A stretch of 64,000 nucleotides of DNA. Source: Symbiodinium natans. Lineage: Eukaryota; Sar; Dinophyceae; Suessiales; Symbiodiniaceae. Location: contig CAJNDS010001757.1 in the NCBI GenBank assembly GCA_905221605.1, positions 536,001 to 600,000 of the forward strand, written 5' to 3'. The notes beneath the pieces are model-generated. The model was not told where the DNA came from, ran no database searches, and saw only the letters and a program-made list of their open reading frames with translations. Positions 19,835 through 31,519 of the stretch are shown piece after piece. Positions within the stretch are counted from its first letter, which is position 1. Each line of letters begins with the position of its first letter. A program made the translations under genes and the position numbers.

Positions 19835-20520
19835 CATGACATCATAGTATCATAGTATCATCGTATCATAGTATTGTAGTATCACCGTGTCATAGTATCA
19901 GAGTATTCTGGTATAAGAGGTTTAGAGTGTCATAGTATTCGAGTATTAGAGTATCCGAGTATTAGAGTATTAGCTTATAATAGTGCAATAGAATACTTGT
20001 ATAATCGTATAATCGTATGATAGGATTATAGTATTCTAGTATTGTAGCATTATAATATTATAGTATCATAGTATCATAGTATCGTAGTATCATAGTATTA
20101 TAGTATTATAGTATTATAGCATCATAGTATTATAGCATTATAGTATTATAGTATTATAGTATTATAGTATTATAGTATTATAGTAGTATAGTACTATAGT
20201 ATTATAGTATTATAGTAGTATAGTATTATAGTATTATAGTATTATAGTATTATAGTATTATAGTATTATAGTATTATAGTATTATAGTATTATAGTATTA
20301 TAGTATTATAGTATCATAGTAGTATATTATTATAGTATTATAGTATCATAGCATTATAGTGTTATAGTATTGTAGCATTATAGTATTATAGTATTATAGT
20401 ATCATAGTAGTATAGTATTATCGTATTATTGTATTATAGTCTTATAGTATTTTCGTAGTATAGTATTATAGTATTCTCGTGTTGTAGTGTTTTGCAGTGT
20501 TGTAGTATTGCAGCATAATA
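19835..20520. repeat. AT-rich 8-bp satellite
   Basis: Runs of TAGTATTA/TAGTATCA, best ordered at about 20090-20330. It is strongly AT-rich in an otherwise GC-balanced window and has no ORFs. Confidence 0.93.
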
Positions 20521-21600
20521 GTCGTCCAGTAGTATAGCCGTACGGTATTCTAATACCACAGTGTCATCATCTCAGTTCGGGGACTTGCTGCTCTGTCCAG
20601 CACGTAGAATTGGAGAATGCCTGTGGGCTCATATGTTGTGATGAAATCTCAAGTCCATGCCTTGTCAGACATCTCCGAATGTCTTTTTTGCTCGTTTGGG
20701 GCACAGAGGCCTAGGCCTTAAACCGCGAAGGCATTCGAGGCGTTCAATAGGCTTGTGCGACTGCCGACTTTTCCTCTACAAGTTCCCTTATAAACCCGAA
20801 GCCCAAGCCCCTAAAACCTGAATCCTTCCTTTCTAGCAGCCAAACCCATAGGCCCTCAGCCTCGTGGAGAATGCCTGCCGGGGTTTATGGCTCCGGGTTC
20901 AGATGGGAGTTGTTCTAGCGTTTCGGGTTTGGGGTTTAGGGTCAGTTTTCTATGTAGGGGCTTTTGCTTGCATAGTTGGGGTCGGGTTCTACGTAAGGGT
21001 TCCCCATAAGAGAGCCCTAGCTTAGAACAGCTCCCATGATCACACAATCTGTGAAGTATTTCTGCTTATTTGAACGGGCCACATGAACACCGTGTTGGGT
21101 TTTGCCGATGTGCCAACACGGTCCATTCCACAGGCCCCATGCTATATATGTAGGGTTCTGTAAACCGCGCAGTTCTTTTTTTGGACCCCTGTTACGTCAT
21201 GTACAGAGTAGCGCCACCCGTAAACCCTAAACCCGAAACCTTCATAAAACCTGACCTGTTGACCGAAGGATCACAGTGGCCGCTGCAGATCGAAGATATA
21301 TGAGGGGTTTCCGAAAATGGGGGTACCCTTTTGGGGTTTCCTTTAATATGAATAATACTATTTTCGGGTATATGAAGGGTACTCCCTATTTTTTGGAAAT
21401 ATCCATATGGCCTCCCTGGGAGATGTCCGCATCTGATGTCCTTCCTCTGTTTGAGGCGACGAGTTCGTTATGACGTTATGGTCGGAAAGAGCAGATGTTG
21501 ACATGACCTGTGCCAGTTTGTAGTTCCCTTTTTTCGGGACCCACTCTCTTGGTACATTATGCCAACCCGGCGAACCATTTGTGTTCCCGAAAGTGGGGAA
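20520..21600. other. Unassigned region before the 1.1-kb tandem repeats
   Basis: Mixed unique sequence with scattered telomere-like motifs. The ORF at 21276-21473 has a plausible composition but no recognised motif, so it is not called as a gene. Confidence 0.35.
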
Positions 21601-24600
21601 CTACAAAGAAGGGAGGGTGTTTCGGAGTTGGCCACAAGGTTGACGCGCTTGGGCGAGCAATCCTTGTATCCTGGCGCGTGTATGGCCTTTGAATGCCATG
21701 CAGGTTGATGCCAAGAAGGCGATACCCTGTGCCCTAGCGCGGGATGTTCCTTCTGTGGTTCTGCATCGCAACCCAGCCGCAACCCAGCCCCGGGCCTTGG
21801 GCAAAGTCTCATGCCGGACAATTGCGCTGTAACCGAGACCCTGGCTTCGGGCCGCACAGCTCCTGAACCCCTAAGCCTCGAAACCCTAAACCTAAGCCCC
21901 GAAACCTGAAAACCCAAACCCCAACTCCCCCCAAGCCCCAAAACCGCTCTCGTCGTGGACTGCTCCTAAGGAGACCGGACTGGTGCTAGACCATTGCCCA
22001 CGACAAAGCCTTCAGGGTTCAGGGCGTTTCGGGTTTAGAGTGTTTAGGGTTTAGGGTGTTTATGGTTGGGGGTTTCATAGGTGGTTCTGTACCTGGGGAT
22101 ATATGTCTGGTTACCTGGCTGTATAACCCTACCTACCTACAACCACCCAAAGTACAACAGCACTGCCCCGTCTACCCCTTGTCTCGGGTTTCGGGTTTAG
22201 GGCCTCAGGCCTAATGTTTGGGCAGCTCTCTGAATAGTTTCCCTTGTTGGGGTTCCTGTTCTAGTTCACGGAGCCGTATTTGTAGGGCACAAGAATGGTC
22301 CCAGAATTTAGATAAGAAGTTCTCTGATTCCCTGTTGTGATACGTAGCCCTGCATTTGGCCTTAATCCCTCAACCCTAAGCCTAAACCCTAAACCCTCAA
22401 CCCTAAATCTTTGGTGCCAATAGGTCTCCCGCACAGGTTGCAGCAAGACGGCCACAGAGTTTGAAGGACTAGAGGAGGGACCCTCTTAAGGACGCTTTAT
22501 AGGGTCGAGTTTAAGGTTTAGCTTTAAGGTTTTAGGGTCCCTCCGACTATCCCTAAACATGGAGGTTTAGGGCAAGTGGAACCTCTTCTCTCGCTTCTCC
22601 AGTCAAGTTGGCTGGACTGGGGGCGGGTTTCACGGCACGAAGAAGGGCGCGCTGGAAGCTCCAGTGCGTCACGCTGAAAGAACCGAGCCCTGGACCCTGA
22701 ACCCTGAACCTAGAGCCTGGATCCTGTACTACCCGCCTCAACTACGCAGACTACCCCGCTTCAACCCGAAATAAGGCTCAATGAAGAAGGGAGGGTGCTT
22801 CGGACTTGGCCAGCAATCGTTGTATCGTTGCGTCGATGGCCTTTAAATGCCATGCAGGTTGATGCCAAGAAGGCGATACCCTGTGCCCTAGCGCGGGATG
22901 TTCCTTCTGTGGTTCTGCATCGCAACCCAGCCCCGGGCTTGGGCAAGTCTCATGCCGGACAATTGCGCTGTAACCGAGACCCTGGCTTCGGGCCGCACAG
23001 CTCCTGAACCCCTAAGCCTCGAAACCCTAAACCTAAGCCCCGAAACCTGAAAACCCAAACCCCCAACTCCCCCCAAGCCCCAAAACCGCTCTCGTCGTGG
23101 ACTGCTCCTAAGGAGACCGGACTGGTGCTAGACCATTGCCCACGACAAAGCCTTCAGGGTTCAGGGCGTTTCGGGTTTAGAGTGTTTAGGGTTTAGGGTG
23201 TTTATGGTTGGGGGTTTCATAGGTGGTTCAGTACCTGGGGATAAATGTCTGGTTACCTGGCTGTATAACCCTACCTACCTACAACCACCCAAAGTACAAC
23301 AGCACTGCCCCGTCTACCCCTTGTCTCGGGTTTCGGGTTTAGGGCCTCAGGCCTAATGTTTGGGCAGCTCTCTGAATAGTTTCCCTTGTTGGGGTTCCTG
23401 TTCTAGTTCACGGAGCCGTATTTGTAGGGTACAAGAATGGTCCCAGAATTTAGATAAGAAGTTCTCTGATTCCCTGTTGTGATACGTAGCCCTGCATTTG
23501 GCCTTAATCCCTCAACCCTAAGCCTAAACCCTAAACCCTCAACCCTAAATCTTTGGTGCCAATAGGTCTCTCGCACAGGTTGCAGCAAGACGGCCACAGA
23601 GTTTGAAGGACTAGAGGAGGGACCCTCTTAAGGACGCTTTATAGGGTCGAGTTTAAGGTTTAGCTTTAAGGTTTTAGGGTCCCTCCGACTATCCCTAAAC
23701 ATGGAGGTTTAGGGCAAGTGGAACCTCTTCTCTCGCTTCTCCAGTCAAGTTGGCTGGACTGGGGGCGGGTTTCACGGCACGAAGAAGGGCGCGCTGGAAG
23801 CTCCAGTGCGTCACGCTGAAAGAACCGAGCCCTGGACCCTGAACCCTAAACCTAGAGCCTGGATCCTGTACTACCCGCCTCAACTACGCAGACTACCCCG
23901 CTTCAACCCGAAATAAGGCTCAATGAAGAAGGGAGGGTGCTTCGGACTTGGCCAGCAATCGTTGTATCGTTGCGTCGATGGCCTTTAAATGCCATGCAGG
24001 TTGATGCCAAGAAGGCGATACCCTGTGCCCTAGCGCGGGATGTTCCTTCTGTGGTTCTGCATCGCAACCCAGCCCCGGGCTTGGGCAAGTCTCATGCCGG
24101 ACAATTGCGCTGCAACCGTGACCTTGGACCCTGGCTTGGGGCCGCAGAGCTACTGAACCCCCAAGCCCCGAAACCCTAAACCCAAACCCTAAACCCTAAA
24201 CCCCAAACCCCAAACCCAAACCCCAAACCCTCAACTTCCCGCAAGCCCCAGAACCGCCACACTACCAAGCCATTGGTCTTGGCTCTCGACGTGGACCGCT
24301 GCATACGGAGACCGGACTGGCGCTAGACCATTACCCACGATAAAGCCCTCAGGGTTCACGGTGTTTCCGGTGTAGAGTGTGTAGGGTTTAGGGTGTTTAG
24401 GGTTTAGTGTTTAGGAGTTCATGGGTAGTTGTAAGTAGGGCTATAAGTAACTTGGGAGATAGGATAGGCTACCTGGCTTGTCTAGGACCCTACTTTCTTC
24501 TTTCAAACCACCCAAAGTACAAGAGCACTGCCCCGTCTACCCCTTGTTCATGGTTTCGGGTTTAGGGGCCCACGGGCCTAGTGTTTGGGCTGCTCTCTGA

Positions 24601-25373
24601 ATAGCAACCCTTTTCGGGGTTCCTGTTCTACATTTTCCGGAGCCGTATTTGCAGGGCACAAGAATGGCCCCATGATTTAGATGAGAAGTTCTCTGATTCC
24701 CTGTTGCGATACGTAGCCTTGCATTTTGGCCCTAATCCCTCAACCTTAAACCCTCAAGCCTCAACCTTGAATCTTTGGTGCCAGAAGGACTCTCGCATAG
24801 GTTGCAGCAAGACGGCCACAGAGTTTGAAGGACTAAAGGAGGGACTCTCTTAAGGACACTTTATAGGGTCCATTTTGGGGCAACTTAGGGTTTACACTTT
24901 AGGGTTAAGGTTTTAGGGTCCCTCCGACTATCCCTAAACATGGAGGTTTAGGGCAAGTGGAACCTCTTCTCCCGCTTCTCCAGTCAAGTTGGCTGGACTG
25001 GGGGCTTCCAGCACCGAGCCCTGGACCCTGAACCCTGAACCTAGAGCCTGGATCCTGTACTACCCGCCTCAACTACGCAGACTACCCCGCTTCAACCCGA
25101 AATAAGGCTCAATGAAGAAGGGAGGGTGCTTCGGACTTGGCCAGCAATCGTTGTATCGTTGCGTCGATGGCCTTTAAATGCCATGCAGGTTGATGCCAAG
25201 AAGGCGATACCCTGTGCCCTAGCGCGGGATGTTCCTTCTGTGGTTCTGCGCAACCCAGCCCCGGGCTTGGGCAAGTCTCATGCCGGACAAGTGCGCTGCA
25301 ACCGTGACCTTGGACCCTGGCTTGGGGCCGCAGAGCTACTGAACCCCCAAGCCCCGAAACCCTAAACCCAAGC
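21600..25373. repeat. Tandem repeat of about 1.14-1.19 kb, units 1-4 (first part)
   Basis: The landmark GAAGGGAGGGTG recurs at about 21608, 22788, 23930 and 25116. Units 2 and 3 are offset by 1142 bases and nearly identical; the landmark CTAGTTCACGGAGCCG is at 22264 and 23406. Unit 3 into 4 is about 1186 bases and more diverged. Each unit contains small TTTAGGG/CCCTAAA islands. ORFs repeat with the unit and show no known domain. Unit 4 is split by the LTR element at 25374-29041. Confidence 0.88.
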
Positions 25374-25674
25374 TGTTGATGAGCAGTAGCCTGTCTATGT
25401 CCATAGGTGCAGCATGTTAGTTTTCCACGCTGCTCAACGGCCCAAGAGCAGTAGCCTTGAGCATGCTTTTAACTCTGTCAAGAATATAGGTGCCAAGCCT
25501 TATATTATAGCAGCATCATGACTTCAGATTCGTCGTGTTTGCTTTTGTTCGCTCGCTTGCAAAAAGAAACTCCGCCTTTGTGTGAGCCATGGCAGGAAGG
25601 GGATTAGACGTGGGGGAACTCGCGGCTCTACTTATGTCTTCTGCCCTTGCTCATCCTGTTGCTTCACACCAGCA
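25374..25674 (+). repeat. 5' LTR
   Basis: Starts TGTTGATGAG. The end is taken at CA just before GGTTATGAGCCC, with an uncertainty of about 10 bases. It matches 28756-29041 apart from scattered substitutions, small indels and a different last ~20 bases. Confidence 0.75.
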
Positions 25675-25691
25675 GGTTATGAGCCCAACGC
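25675..25691 (+). promoter_or_regulatory. Primer binding site, possible tRNA-Met anticodon-arm type
   Basis: GGTTATGAGCCCAACGC directly after the LTR is the reverse complement of a tRNA-Met anticodon arm with a CAT anticodon (GGGCTCATAACC). Drosophila copia is known to prime from a half tRNA cut in this arm. A standard 3'-acceptor PBS (TGG...) is not seen. Confidence 0.6.
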
Positions 25692-27030
25692 TTGGGCCGG
25701 GCTACGGCGCGGCAGTACAGCAACCATCCCCACTTCCCGGGAGGTTTGCGAATTCAAGGTTCAATGCCACCAGTTGAAACAGGCCAATCAGGTGCAGTGG
25801 GCCTTGAACATAGTATGGCTACGGGAAGGGCATTGACGGGCATAGACCAGCATGAGCCGTCCGGAGGTTCAGGGGGCATGCCGCCGATGCCGACCACCAC
25901 ACCTGGTACCGAGCAAAGGCGTCGGGAAGGCGAAGCATTGCCAGGGGGAGTAGTCACTGAGAGTGCTTCCGTTGAGGGATTTGTGACCCCAAGGTCCCAG
26001 CAAGGTTTGCCAGCCATAGCCGAGACGGTTGAGGGCTTCCCTGGGGTTGGGCTCCAGCTCATGTCAAGGGTTGGGGATTTTTTCAGAGTAGCCCGCACTG
26101 CGGTCATGCAGGTCCCGGTGTGGCAGGACACACACGTAACGCCACCACGAAGTGCTACCCGCTCACTGGCTAGTCCGGGGGGCGCACCAGGGCAGCTGGC
26201 TTTGGGAGATGGGTTCTTATAGTGGGTCGCCGCCCCAAGTGGGGCCACAAAGAACGCCAACATCCTTTGCACTGCCGTGCCCCCAAAGGGGGGGCCCGCT
26301 GCTGAACGCTGACATGCTGCAGCGCATGCAGGCTTTGGAACGTAGGGCTCCCCTTTTGTACGGTAATGTGCCCGATAGGCCCCAATCCCGCTCAGACTCA
26401 ACCTCGTTGGTGCAGGACGCCGTTCAAGCTGAGGTTGCGAGGACTCAGCTCGTGAGGAGTGCACTGCGCGTCGAGAATCACCCCACGCAAGATGCGGTGC
26501 TGGAGTACCATAAGCATTTGTTGTCAAAGTTTGAACACTAGCGGGAGCACAGGTGGCGAGGACGCCCAGATGGTACAGGTCAACGCCATTGCAGCCGCCC
26601 CTGTTGAGGGAGGTCAGACAACATGTAAGTTTTTCCTGCTGCAAAAAGGTTGCAAGTTTGGGTCGAAATACCGAACTCCTCACACCATGGATACGCTTTC
26701 TAAAGCTGAGCGCGCCAAGAACTGCTTAACATGCGGCTCGGAAGAGCATCGCCAAAGGGACTGCGCCGGCAAACCCTTGAGGCTAGATGCTAAGGCCCAA
26801 CAATGCCGGCCTCTAATTCCCAGCAGGAAGCAGAACAACCCGCGTCATCGTCCACGTCATCCGCGCCTATTATTATACCCGTTGTGCTTGCAACTCCGGT
26901 GAAGGCAAACATGTTAACGTTTGTGCAAGAGGCGCTGAGGGCCATTAGGCAGGTAGAGGCCACTGAAAAAGCAGAAGCGTTGGCCAAAGCGTCCGGAGGG
27001 GATGCGGCCCCGGCTCAAACCAAGAGGGGT
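25692..27030 (+). pseudogene. Copia-like gag with CCCH-type and CCHC zinc fingers, frame-disrupted
   Basis: Protein-like sequence passes through at least four frames: 25692-26222 (VEGFVTPRSQQGLPAI), 26215-26541 (LLNADMLQRMQALERRAP), 26545-26800 and 26803-27036. The third part carries CKFFLLQKGCKFGSKYRTPH, which looks like a CX8CX5CX3H finger with the third Cys changed to Tyr. It also carries an intact zinc knuckle CLTCGSEEHRQRDC (CX2CX4HX4C, about 26723-26764). This pair of fingers is, from memory, usual for dinoflagellate Copia gag. Frame changes make it non-functional. Confidence 0.65.
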
Positions 27031-27032
27031 CC

Positions 27033-27600
27033 TTGAATGCAGAGTTTGACCATTCATGCGCTTCATCCTGCCAAAACTGCGCCCTAGCAAACCCACGTTT
27101 TGGAGCCGAAACCCGGGGTTTGCTTGGAGCCGAACATCAGGCTGATTCTGAGTCGTTGGCCTTAGTGGACTCTGGAGCCACGCGCCCTTTAAGGCCAGCG
27201 TCATCGCAGGAGGAGTGGGCCAAGGCAAACCAGGTGCAGTTTGGTTTAGCGGGGGGCCAGACATCACACACGCGGACATCGCACATGCGCATCACCAAGC
27301 ATGGGGTGATACTCTCGCCTCCCACGGCCGGGGTACATGGTGAGTTGGACGGCTGATGAGTGTTTCTTGCGTTCCCCTGAGGGTGAGCTCACCACGTTGA
27401 TGGTTGAAAACGGTTGCCCCGTGATTGAGCATGATAGGGCATTGACGCTAATCGCTGAGTTGGAGGCTCAACGTCAAAATGCATGCAGCGCGCGTTGCAA
27501 ATCGCACTGCAAACGAGTCCCTTCAACCCTCATAGCCAAAGCACTTCAGGCCTTTGGCTCGCCCTGGGAGGGCAGGATGAGCACGTAGGTCCAAGTCTGA
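27033..27600 (+). pseudogene. Copia-like aspartic protease region, frame-disrupted
   Basis: The 27033-27356 frame holds LALVDSGATRPLRP with the retroviral-type D-S-G active site (Asp codon near 27168). Frame 27337-27588 continues with CFLRSPEGELTTLMVENGCP. Integrase (HHCC) and DDE motifs expected next are absent. Confidence 0.6.
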
Positions 27601-28755
27601 AGCCAGGGTGGGGGCATGGAATAAGTGCCGCGCTCATCTGGCCAGGGCAAACTCTCCTTTTGGAGCCGAAAAAAGGGGGTTGCGGGACCCAGGTTTTGGA
27701 CCCAAAAGTGAGCCTACAGCAGTCCGCAACCATTTGGTTCAGGTTGTACGCCGACGATGAGTGTGACGATGCCAGCTTGATTGTGCCGGGGACTCAAGCG
27801 TCTATGATTTGGGAACCCACCCGCAGCAGCTACAGGCGCTCCAGTACCGTACTGTGTTGATGAGGAGCCGTGCGTTAGGTTGTGGGGTTTGAGCGGGAGC
27901 CTCCTGTCCAGGAGGAGTCCCAACAACCCCCTGCAGAACGTGCGCGGCTCACAACTGTGCGTTTAGCTGCAGCAGCAGATGTCCTTGTGACAGCAGTTTT
28001 TTGGGGCATGCCTGGGTTTTGCCTGTTCCGCAAACGCGATCATCCTGTTTGCGCGGTATTCATGCTGTCTTTCTGCAAGTCATAGGCGCCGCTAGCCAGC
28101 AGGATGAAGCCGGAAGACCTGTCGCTTCAGGCGCCGACCTGATGCTCGCAGTTTGCATTTTCGGCCCTTGGTTTGTGGGAGTTTCTGAAGTGGGGTTCTG
28201 CCTTCTTGTCCCGCAGGGCCTTTTGTACGAGCAGTGTGTCGCTAAGCCCGCGAAAGGCGCGCAAGTTGCAGCGCTTCAGGGACGGCGCGGAGCAAGCAAT
28301 CCGGGCAGAAATTTCTGAGAGAGAAGCAGCGGCCAGTTCCTCACAGCTCACAGCGTCTTGTGACCGCGTCCGGGAGGAATGCGCCAGCTTCCACCATGCA
28401 GGCCGATGAAGCGCCAACTCGCTACTTTGCAACGCCAGAGGGCAACAAGCTTCATCGCATGAAGGCCTGTTCCACACTTGTCCATTCGCACAAGTTTGTC
28501 GTGTTTGAGGTCTGCCAGCAGTGCCACAGGAGCCAGGCAGACTGCGCAGCACAGCGCACGTTAGGGCACCCGCCGCCCTGACGGGTAGGTTGCGCGTTCC
28601 ATTGCGCAGTCCTGCCAATCGTGCGTTGCTTTTGCAAAGAGGTGCCTGAAGAGCCCTTTCACCGCATTTCACTGCACAGAGGCGTCCTGCTCTATTCTGA
28701 GGCCACCCGGCCAGCTGCACTTACTCAACCTCCTGACGAAGGAGCGAAGGAGGAG
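27600..28755 (+). pseudogene. Remnant of the pol 3' part
   Basis: Short frames only. The last (28360-28581) reads YFATPEGNKLHRMKACSTL then VCQQCHRSQAD, a Cys-pair tail that I recall at the C-terminus of dinoflagellate Copia polyproteins. RT and RNase H domains were not found, so they appear deleted. The long minus-strand ORF at 28127-28720 is taken as a shadow. Confidence 0.4.
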
Positions 28756-29041
28756 TGTTGATGAGCAGTAGTCTGTCATGTCCGTAGGTGCAGCATGTTA
28801 GTTTTCCACGCTGCTCATAGGCCCAAGAACAGTAGCCTTCAGCATGCTTCTAACTCTGTCAAGAATATAGGTGCCAAGCCTTATATTACAGCAGCATCAT
28901 GACTTCAGATTCGTCGTGTTTGCTTTTGTTCGCTCGCTTCAAAAAGAAACTCCGCCTTTGTGTGAGCCATGGCAGGATGGGCATTAGACGTAGGGGAACT
29001 CGCGACTCCACTTATGTCTTCGGCCCTTGCTCCGCTTGTCA
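28756..29041 (+). repeat. 3' LTR
   Basis: Starts TGTTGATGAGCAGTAG after the purine tract and ends near GCTTGTCA; its last ~20 bases differ from the 5' LTR. The flank then resumes the tandem repeat (AACCCTCAAGCCCAAG). Confidence 0.72.
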
Positions 29042-29845
29042 AACCCTCAAGCCCAAGAACTGCCACACTACCAAGCCATGGTCTTTGCTCTCGACGTGGA
29101 CCGCTGCATAAGGAGACCGGACTGGCGCTAGACCATTACCCACGATAAAGCCCTCAGGGTTCAGGGTGTTTCGGGTTTAGAGTGTTTAGGGTTTAGGGGT
29201 TAGGGTGTTTAGGGTTTAGGGTTTAGGAGTTCATGGGTAGTAGTAAGTAGGGTTCCTTGGAATACAAGATAGGTTACGTGGTTGTATAGCCCTACCTACA
29301 ACCGCCCAAAGTACATGAGCACAGCCCTGTCGGGTTTCGGGTTTAGGGCCTCAGGCCTTGTGTATGGGCAGCTCTCTGAATAGCAACTCTATTTTCCGGA
29401 GCTGTATTTGTAGGGCAGAAGAATGGTCCCATAATGTCGATATTGACACCAGTTCTGTACGATACGTAGCCTTACATTAGCCCCTCAACCCTCAACCCTA
29501 AACCCTCAACCCTAACACCTAGACAATAAACCCTAAACCGTTGGTGCCAGGAGGTCTCTCGCACAGGTTGCAGCAAGTCGGCCTCAGAGTTTGAAGGACT
29601 ACAGGAGGGACCCTCCTAAGGGACCCTTTATAGGCTCCATTTTGGGGGGCAACTTATCGCAAAATGTAGGGTTAGGGTTACGGGTTTAGGGTCTCTCCGA
29701 ACGTCCCTAAATAATATGGAGGTTTAGGGCAAGAAGAACCTCTACTCTCTCGCTTCTCCAATGTCGGGGAGGGTCTCACCATGGCACCGAGAAAGGTGCT
29801 TTGGAAGCTCCCAGTGCCTTGCGCTGAAAGGTTTCTAGCCTTAAA
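29042..29845. repeat. Tandem repeat unit 4, continuation after the LTR element
   Basis: Resembles 24250-25000 (CACACTACCAAGCCA, CTCTCGACGTGGACCGCTG, then GGTTGCAGCAAG landmarks), showing that the Copia-like element landed inside a fourth unit. Confidence 0.75.
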
Positions 29846-30500
29846 CCCCAAACCCCAAACCCCAAACCCCAAACCCTAAACCCTAAACCCGAAACCCGAA
29901 TCCCTAAACCCCAAACCCTAAACCCTAAACCCGAAACCCGAAACCCTAAACCCTAAACCTCAAATTCTCAACCCTGAACCCCAATAAGCCCCTCTCCGAG
30001 CCTTAAACCCTTTACAGAAAGGACCCTATGCCCCAAAACCTCTCGATCCCTAAACCCCCCGCGCAAGCCCCTGAAGCCCTAAACCCCCCACCCCTAAATC
30101 CCTAAACTCCCCAAACCCCTAACTTCTCTAAAACGCCCGAAGCCCTAAATCCCTAAACCCTAAACCCTAAACCCCTAAACCCCCCAACCCGAAGGTGGGC
30201 AGGTGTTCAGGTCTACGGAATGTTACATGGTCCGTTCGTACGTTCCCGACCTTCTGTAAAGTGTTCCGAAGTATGGGCCCTAGGACTTTGTAAGGTACAT
30301 CAGGGGTATACATATGGGTTCCCCGATTAAGGGCCCCATACGAACGCGCCATGTATAAACCCTAAACCCTAAACCCTAAACCCTAAACCCTAAACCCTAA
30401 ACCCTAGACCCTAAACCCTAAACCCTAAACCCTAAACCCTAAACCCTAAACCCTAAACCCTAAACCCTAAACCCTAAACCCAAACCCCCTACGGTGGTGG
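29845..30500. repeat. Telomere-like arrays around a family-3 MITE-like element
   Basis: CCCCAAA/CCCTAAA arrays at about 29845-30180 and about 18 CCCTAAA units at 30357-30480. The element lies between them. Confidence 0.8.
30203..30357. mobile_element. MITE-like element, family 3
   Basis: Left part TTACATGGTCCGTTCG and right part CGAACGCGCCATGTATAA are inverted. The shared core is GTGTTCCGAAGTATGGGCCC and GGGGTATACATATGGG. Confidence 0.6.
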
Positions 30501-30510
30501 GGGTGTTCAG

Positions 30511-30589
30511 GGAAGCTGCCGTTCAGGCCCTGGAGCACAGGGAGCAGCAGGAGCGGCCCTGGGCCCACGGGCGGGAGGGGGGCTCCTGA
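30511..30589 (+). CDS. Exon-like island (possible terminal exon)
   Basis: Follows an acceptor-like GTTCAG and reads EAAVQALEHREQQERPWAHG, ending at TGA. It is surrounded by arrays on both sides. No family was recognised. Confidence 0.35.
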
Positions 30590-30620
30590 GATCCGAGGTT
30601 TAGGGTTTAGGGTTTAGGGT

Positions 30621-30652
<32 letters not shown>

Positions 30653-30884
30653 GGTTTAGGGTTTAGGGTTGCTAAAGCCAAGCCCCAGATTTCATTCCCA
30701 GAATCTTGCTTAGCCCTAAGCCCGAAACCCTAAGCCCTGAGCCCTAAGCCCTAAACCCTGACCCTACAGAAAGTTGACAAAGCCCTCAGCAGCTGGAGCG
30801 CCTCAATACTTCAAGGTTCATTTAGGGTTTAAGGTTTAGGGTTTAGGGTTTAGGGTTTAGGGTTTAGAGTTTAGGGTTTAGGGA

Positions 30885-30987
30885 TACTTGGAGGTTCATG
30901 GGTAGTTATAAGTAGGGTTATGAATAGGGTAACCTAGATGATCACCCTTAGTTCAGGTACTTATTCCTACGCATGAACCTTCAAATA
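30885..30987. mobile_element. MITE-like palindrome, family 1
   Basis: TACTTGGAGGTTCATGGGTA at the left and GCATGAACCTTCAAATA at the right are inverted repeats. The interior contains AGTAGGGTTA. Confidence 0.65.
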
Positions 30988-31269
30988 CCCTAAGCCCCAA
31001 AGGCTGTAAAGCTCTGGAGCCCGAAGCCCCAGACCATAAACTGGAAACCCAGCACCCAGCACCCTCAACCGTAAACCCTAAACCCAGGACCGTAAACCCT
31101 AAACCCTAAACCCTAAACCCTAAACCCTAAACCCTAAACCCTAAACCCTAAACCCTAAACCCTAAACCCTAAACCCTAAACCCTAAACCCTAAACCCTAA
31201 ACCCTAAACCCAAAACCCTAAACCGTAAACCCAGGAAACCATCCTTAAAGGCCCCAAAAGCAACAAAAC

Positions 31270-31394
31270 GCCCGAAGCGCAATTCCAGGCGCAGGAGGCG
31301 CTAGAGGATGGAGCTGAGGAGATCAGCCACGCAGGGGAGACAGGAGGCTGGAACGTTCATGGAGCCAGTTTTGACCGACCTCAGCCCTAGTTTA
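31270..31394 (+). CDS. Exon-like island
   Basis: Open stretch reading QFQAQEALEDGAEEISHAGE then GWNVHGASFDRPQP and a stop. Acidic and helical, flanked by arrays. No family was recognised. Confidence 0.33.
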
Positions 31395-31466
31395 GGGTTT
31401 AGGCTTTGGGGTCCCGCGCCACCAAGAAACCCTAAACCCTAAACCCTAAGCCCTAAGCCCTAAACC

Positions 31467-31519
<53 letters not shown>

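Larger units (their letters stand above)
25374..29041 (+). mobile_element. Copia-like LTR retrotransposon, decayed and internally deleted
   Basis: The LTRs start TGTTGATGAGCAGTAG (25374 and 28756). Behind the 5' LTR is a primer-binding-site candidate (25675-25691), and a purine tract (GAAGGAGCGAAGGAGGAG) ends at 28755. Internal frames encode gag with zinc fingers, a DSG protease and a small C-terminal Cys motif. Integrase and RT domains are not visible, so about 3.1 kb of internal sequence is a shortened remnant. Several frame changes and roughly 5-8% LTR divergence (by eye) point to an old insertion. It interrupts unit 4 of the tandem repeat. Confidence 0.8.

Noticed and set aside
22261-25365. 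Repeated ORFs of 60-80 residues in the 1.14-kb units
   Set aside because: They recur only because the unit is duplicated, and no domain or conserved start is visible.
27750-27780. YADD as an RT catalytic box in the Copia-like element
   Set aside because: Surrounding residues do not match RT motifs A or B, so it is probably chance.
28127-28720. Minus-strand ORF of 197 residues in the Copia remnant
   Set aside because: No motif, and it is antisense to the Cys-tail frame.
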